Shown: one piece after another, positions 58,567 to 64,000 of the stretch
How positions within the stretch are numbered: position 1 is the stretch's first letter
Layout of the letters: each line of letters begins with the position of its first letter
Origin: Legionella gratiana
GTDB lineage: Bacteria; Pseudomonadota; Gammaproteobacteria; Legionellales; Legionellaceae
Length of the DNA stretch: 64,000 nucleotides
Direction: 5' to 3'
NCBI RefSeq assembly: GCF_001467695.1
Contig: NZ_LNYE01000020.1
Location: forward strand, 336,681 to 400,680
The notes under the pieces: generated by a model
What the model saw: the letters and a program-made list of their open reading frames with translations, nothing else
The model's database searches: none
What the model was told of the DNA's origin: nothing
Position numbers and translations under genes: made by a program

Positions 58567-60120
58567 ATGTCAGATCAAGTAGCGTTAAATCCTTCTGAAA
58601 TCAGCGAATTAATCAGAAAGAAAATAGAACACTTTAGTGTAGTATCCGAGGCTCGTAACGAAGGTACTATTGTTAGTTTGAAAGACGGTGTTGTAAGTTT
58701 GCATGGCCTTGAAGATGTAATGGCTGGGGAAATGATAGAATTCCCAGGTGGCACTTATGGTCTGGCTCTTAACCTTGAAAGAGACTCAGTAGGAGCGGTT
58801 GTTCTAGGTGAATATTCTTCTTTAGCTGAGGGACAAAAAGGTAAATGCACTGGTCGTATTCTTGAAGTGCCGGTTGGAAAAGGTCTTCTAGGTCGTGTCG
58901 TTGATGCATTAGGAAACCCAATTGATGGCAAAGGTCCAATTGAAGCATCCGGTATGTCGCCAATCGAAAAAGTGGCTCCTGGTGTTATTGCACGTAAATC
59001 AGTAGATCAACCCGTACAAACGGGATTAAAAGCAATTGATGCAATGATTCCAGTTGGGCGTGGTCAACGTGAATTAATTATTGGTGACCGTCAAACTGGA
59101 AAAACAGCGATAGCAATTGATGCGATCATCAATCAGAAAGGCACAGGCGTTAAGTGCATTTATGTGGCAGTTGGGCAAAAAGCTTCTTCTGTTGCTGCAA
59201 TTGTACGTAAACTTGAAGAACATGATGCTTTAGAGCACACCATTGTCGTCGTCGCTGGAGCTTCTGATTCAGCTGCATTGCAATTTATTGCGCCTTATGC
59301 GGGTTGTACCATGGGTGAGTATTTCATGGAACATGGTGAAGATGCTTTAATTGTATATGATGACTTAACCAAACAAGCGTGGGCTTACCGACAAATATCA
59401 TTACTGTTGCGAAGACCACCAGGTCGTGAAGCATATCCAGGCGATATTTTCTATTTACACTCACGTTTATTAGAAAGAGCAGCACGAATTAATGCTGATG
59501 AAGTGGAAAAATTAACTAATGGCGAAGTTAAAGGAAAAACAGGTTCATTAACCGCATTGCCAATTATTGAAACTCAAGCAGGTGACGTATCTGCATTCGT
59601 ACCAACAAACGTTATTTCTATTACCGATGGTCAGATTTTCCTTGACGTGGATTTATTCAACTCAGGTGTTAGACCTGCGATCAACTCAGGTCTTTCTGTA
59701 TCACGGGTAGGTGGTGCTGCACAAACGAAGATCATGAAAAAACTAGGTGGCGGTACTCGTTTAGCGCTTGCTCAATTTCGTGAATTAGAAGCATTCTCTC
59801 AATTTGCTTCTGATCTTGATGATGCAACGCGAAAGCAATTAGAGCGCGGACAACGAATTACCGAACTTATGAAACAAAAGCAATACTCGCCATTATCCGT
59901 TGCAGAAATGGGGACCGCATTATTCGTCGTAGAAAAAGGTTATTTGGATGATGTACCTGTGAATGAAATTGCAGCATTTGAAGCCTCATTGCATGACTAT
60001 ATGCGTACGTCACATCCTGACTTATTGCAGCTGATCAATGAAGCCGGTGCTTACGATAATGACATTGAAATGAAATTGAAGAATGCTGTAGAAGACTTTA
60101 AGCGTACAGCAAGTTGGTAA
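58567..60120 (+). CDS. atpA: ATP synthase F1 subunit alpha
   Basis: A 517-residue non-catalytic nucleotide-binding subunit. The P-loop is GDRQTGKTA, the DELSEED-equivalent region follows, and the signature [13 protein letters not shown] is near residue 370. AGAGGA stands before the ATG. Confidence 0.98.
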   Translation: MSDQVALNPSEISELIRKKIEHFSVVSEARNEGTIVSLKDGVVSLHGLEDVMAGEMIEFPGGTYGLALNLERDSVGAVVLGEYSSLAEGQKGKCTGRILEVPVGKGLLGRVVDALGNPIDGKGPIEASGMSPIEKVAPGVIARKSVDQPVQTGLKAIDAMIPVGRGQRELIIGDRQTGKTAIAIDAIINQKGTGVKCIYVAVGQKASSVAAIVRKLEEHDALEHTIVVVAGASDSAALQFIAPYAGCTMGEYFMEHGEDALIVYDDLTKQAWAYRQISLLLRRPPGREAYPGDIFYLHSRLLERAARINADEVEKLTNGEVKGKTGSLTALPIIETQAGDVSAFVPTNVISITDGQIFLDVDLFNSGVRPAINSGLSVSRVGGAAQTKIMKKLGGGTRLALAQFRELEAFSQFASDLDDATRKQLERGQRITELMKQKQYSPLSVAEMGTALFVVEKGYLDDVPVNEIAAFEASLHDYMRTSHPDLLQLINEAGAYDNDIEMKLKNAVEDFKRTASW

Positions 60121-60144
60121 GTCAATTTTAAGGCGAAATGAGAT

Positions 60145-62399
<2,255 letters not shown>

Positions 62400-62410
62400 G
62401 GCAGGCAGAT

Positions 62411-62833
62411 ATGACTAGAACAACGCACTTAGATATAGTTAGTGCTGAACATGAAATATTCTCTGGTTTAGTAGAAATGGTTGTTGCAACCGGAGAATTA
62501 GGTGAGATAGGTATTACCGCTGGTCATGCTCCCTTACTTACTGTTCTGAAACCGGGTGAAGTGAGGCTCACCTTACCTGGTGGTACTCAAGAAATATATT
62601 ATGTACAAGGCGGAATGTTAGAAGTGCAACCTAATTGTGTCACTGTTCTTGCTGATGAAGTTGAGCGTGCCGAGCATATTGATGAAGCAGCTGCTCTTGC
62701 TGCGAAAGCTCAAGCTGAAGCAGCGATGACTGGTAAAGGCGGTGAGATGGATTATTCCGTTGCTGCTGCGGAATTAGCGCGTGCTGTTGCGCAAATCCGT
62801 GCTATCCAAAAAGTTAGAAAATTGGTTAAGTAA
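62411..62833 (+). CDS. atpC: ATP synthase F1 subunit epsilon
   Basis: A 140-residue subunit with an N-terminal beta-sandwich (DIVSAEHEIFSG, GEIGITAGHAPLLT) and a C-terminal helical hairpin that can inhibit ATPase activity. I chose the ATG with GAGG nine bases upstream. An ATG at 62396, overlapping the atpD stop, is in frame but would add five residues. Confidence 0.95.
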   Translation: MTRTTHLDIVSAEHEIFSGLVEMVVATGELGEIGITAGHAPLLTVLKPGEVRLTLPGGTQEIYYVQGGMLEVQPNCVTVLADEVERAEHIDEAAALAAKAQAEAAMTGKGGEMDYSVAAAELARAVAQIRAIQKVRKLVK

Positions 62834-62887
62834 CGTGAGTTCGACATAAAAGGCATTTCTATGCCTTTTATGTCGCTAAACGAACGT
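62832..62887. repeat. Family A repeat / probable terminator of the atp operon
   Basis: GACATAAAAGGCAT (62843-62856) pairs perfectly with ATGCCTTTTATGTC (62861-62874), loop TTCT. It is preceded by AACGTGAGTTC and followed by GCTAAACGAACGTT, both family-A modules. No T-run follows. Confidence 0.8.
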
Positions 62888-63135
62888 TTAAGTAGCTATT
62901 CATTTTATCCACTTTTAGAGCTTCTTTGTGTCATTAATAATGCGGAAGATGCTCTAATTCTAAATCGACTGATTTTTCAAATAATTCTGCCTAAAGTTAA
63001 CTAACTTTGATTCTTCTCCATATAAACTGTGGCATATCTTGAGCAATCCCTTATTTTTTGATAAGGCTATATCAACATGTAAAATCAAGGTACACTAGGG
63101 ATCCATGCTTTTATGGATTATTTGATGATTGTGAC

Positions 63136-64000
63136 ATGCGAAATTTATTGTATCTGGTTGTTTCTATAGCAGTTAACATTTTAATGAATGAAGCATTTGC
63201 TGCTCCTTTTACCTTTAAACAGGCTTTAGAGATTGCGTATCGTAATAACCCTGAATTACAAGCAGAAATAGAGAAAGCACACGCAATGCGCGGTTATTTT
63301 ATTCAAAGCGGCCTCTATCCTAATCCACAACTCACCTTAACTGCTGAAAATTTTGGAGGTTCTGGTTCTTACTCAAGTTATGAGGCAGCAGAAACTACGG
63401 CCTCGGTAACGCAGCCCATTCCTTTAGGAAATCGCTTAGCGTATTTAAAAAAAGCAACTTATGCCGATTATTTAGCGTCATTAGCACAAATTCAAGTTCA
63501 AAAGGCTACGCTCTATATAGCTGTTGGAGTTGCCTATGTTGATGCATTTTATGCAGGTCAATGGCATCAAGTCACTAAAAAACTAGTCCGTCTTAATCAA
63601 GATATTGTGGCTGCTATTGAGCGACGAGTTAAGGCAGGTGCAGGAGCTGAATTAGATTTACGATTAGCACAAATACGTTTAGGTGAGGCACGTATACAAG
63701 AAAATAAGGCGGTACGCGATGAGTTGGCGCAAAGAGCTAAATTATCTCGGTTGTTAGGTGATGGTCTAAGAATAGATCGATCGTTGATTGATAAAGGATT
63801 TCCCGCTGTTGAATTAAAATGGGACGTGCTGTTGAAGAAACTACCACAAAGCCCCCAGCTCCAACAAATGCAATTACAACTGCAAGCTAAGCGTGCAGCT
63901 ATTACAGCGGTGAAAAAATCGGTATGGCCTGATTTAAATATTCAGCTAGGTGGGCGCCACTTTTCCGATGATGGCAGTAATGCGGCAGTGATGTCTGCAT
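63136..64000 (+). CDS. TolC-family outer-membrane efflux protein (CzcC/HelC-like), 3' end outside the window
   Basis: The first 288 residues are present. The signal peptide spans about 1-22 (ending EAFAAP), followed by FKQALEIAYRNNPELQAEIE, the start of the first outer-membrane efflux repeat. QSGLYPNPQL and VTQPIPLGNRLAYL follow, as in CzcC-type heavy-metal efflux channels, and the coiled-coil helices continue to the window end. A cation-efflux RND system (HelCBA in L. pneumophila) is likely encoded further on. The preceding 300 bases hold only the family-A repeat and a small AAAGTTAACTAACTTT palindrome. Confidence 0.88.
   Translation, partial: MRNLLYLVVSIAVNILMNEAFAAPFTFKQALEIAYRNNPELQAEIEKAHAMRGYFIQSGLYPNPQLTLTAENFGGSGSYSSYEAAETTASVTQPIPLGNRLAYLKKATYADYLASLAQIQVQKATLYIAVGVAYVDAFYAGQWHQVTKKLVRLNQDIVAAIERRVKAGAGAELDLRLAQIRLGEARIQENKAVRDELAQRAKLSRLLGDGLRIDRSLIDKGFPAVELKWDVLLKKLPQSPQLQQMQLQLQAKRAAITAVKKSVWPDLNIQLGGRHFSDDGSNAAVMSA

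Overview
The window is chromosomal DNA from a Legionella species (Gammaproteobacteria). The evidence is an AT-rich genome, the dnaA-dnaN-recF-gyrB and rpmH-rnpA-yidD-yidC-mnmE blocks on either side of oriC, a RavA-like gene next to hfq-hflX, an IcmD/DotP-like membrane protein, and many open frames of unknown function with acidic, Ser/Glu-rich C-termini of the kind seen in Dot/Icm substrates. The species cannot be fixed from the sequence alone.

Layout. 1-8.3 kb: accessory and regulatory genes (a two-gene unknown operon, a pirin, an OmpR-type two-component system, two unrelated serine hydrolases of the beta-lactamase fold). 8.3-12.8 kb: a tandem duplication of a tiny gene that also copies the end of tdk, a TlpA-like thioredoxin, an unknown coiled-coil protein, a decayed cystathionine beta-synthase pseudogene and a methyltransferase. 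12.8-20.1 kb: hflX, hfq, the RavA-like gene, and an arginine-to-putrescine operon (aguB, speA, aguA). A probable CsrA-sequestering small RNA of the RsmY/RsmZ type follows directly. 20.1-28.8 kb: an IcmD-like protein, two TPM-domain proteins, an NTF2-like protein, an unknown protein, an OprB porin with a secreted acetamidase/formamidase-like protein, and a uridine-kinase-like protein. 29.3-40.2 kb: the replication-origin core. gyrB, recF, dnaN and dnaA read leftward, oriC has DnaA boxes and an AT-rich stretch, and rpmH, rnpA, yidD, yidC and mnmE read rightward. Two perfect parS sites lie near and inside recF.

40.2-49.8 kb is an accessory island between mnmE and rsmI. It holds two large paralogues of unknown function that share a promoter and a roughly 290-nt conserved leader, an atypical protein kinase translationally coupled to a 49-residue ORF, a HIT-like protein, a histidine phosphatase, and a large multi-membrane-span protein. 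49.9-54.8 kb is the conserved rsmI / lpoA-yraN-diaA-dolP block with a second BON lipoprotein. 55.3-62.8 kb has a glyoxalase and the complete atpIBEFHAGDC operon. The window ends inside a TolC-family efflux gene.

Three layers stand out beyond the genes. Two families of dispersed palindromic intergenic repeats occur; one forms a MITE-like element abutting a DnaA box in oriC, and one supplies the 3' end of the sensor-kinase gene. The putative Rsm-type RNA has a LetA-like site. The long conserved leader of the two island paralogues contains a Shine-Dalgarno followed by a two-codon ORF in both copies. All assignments are from reading the sequence; no database search was possible.
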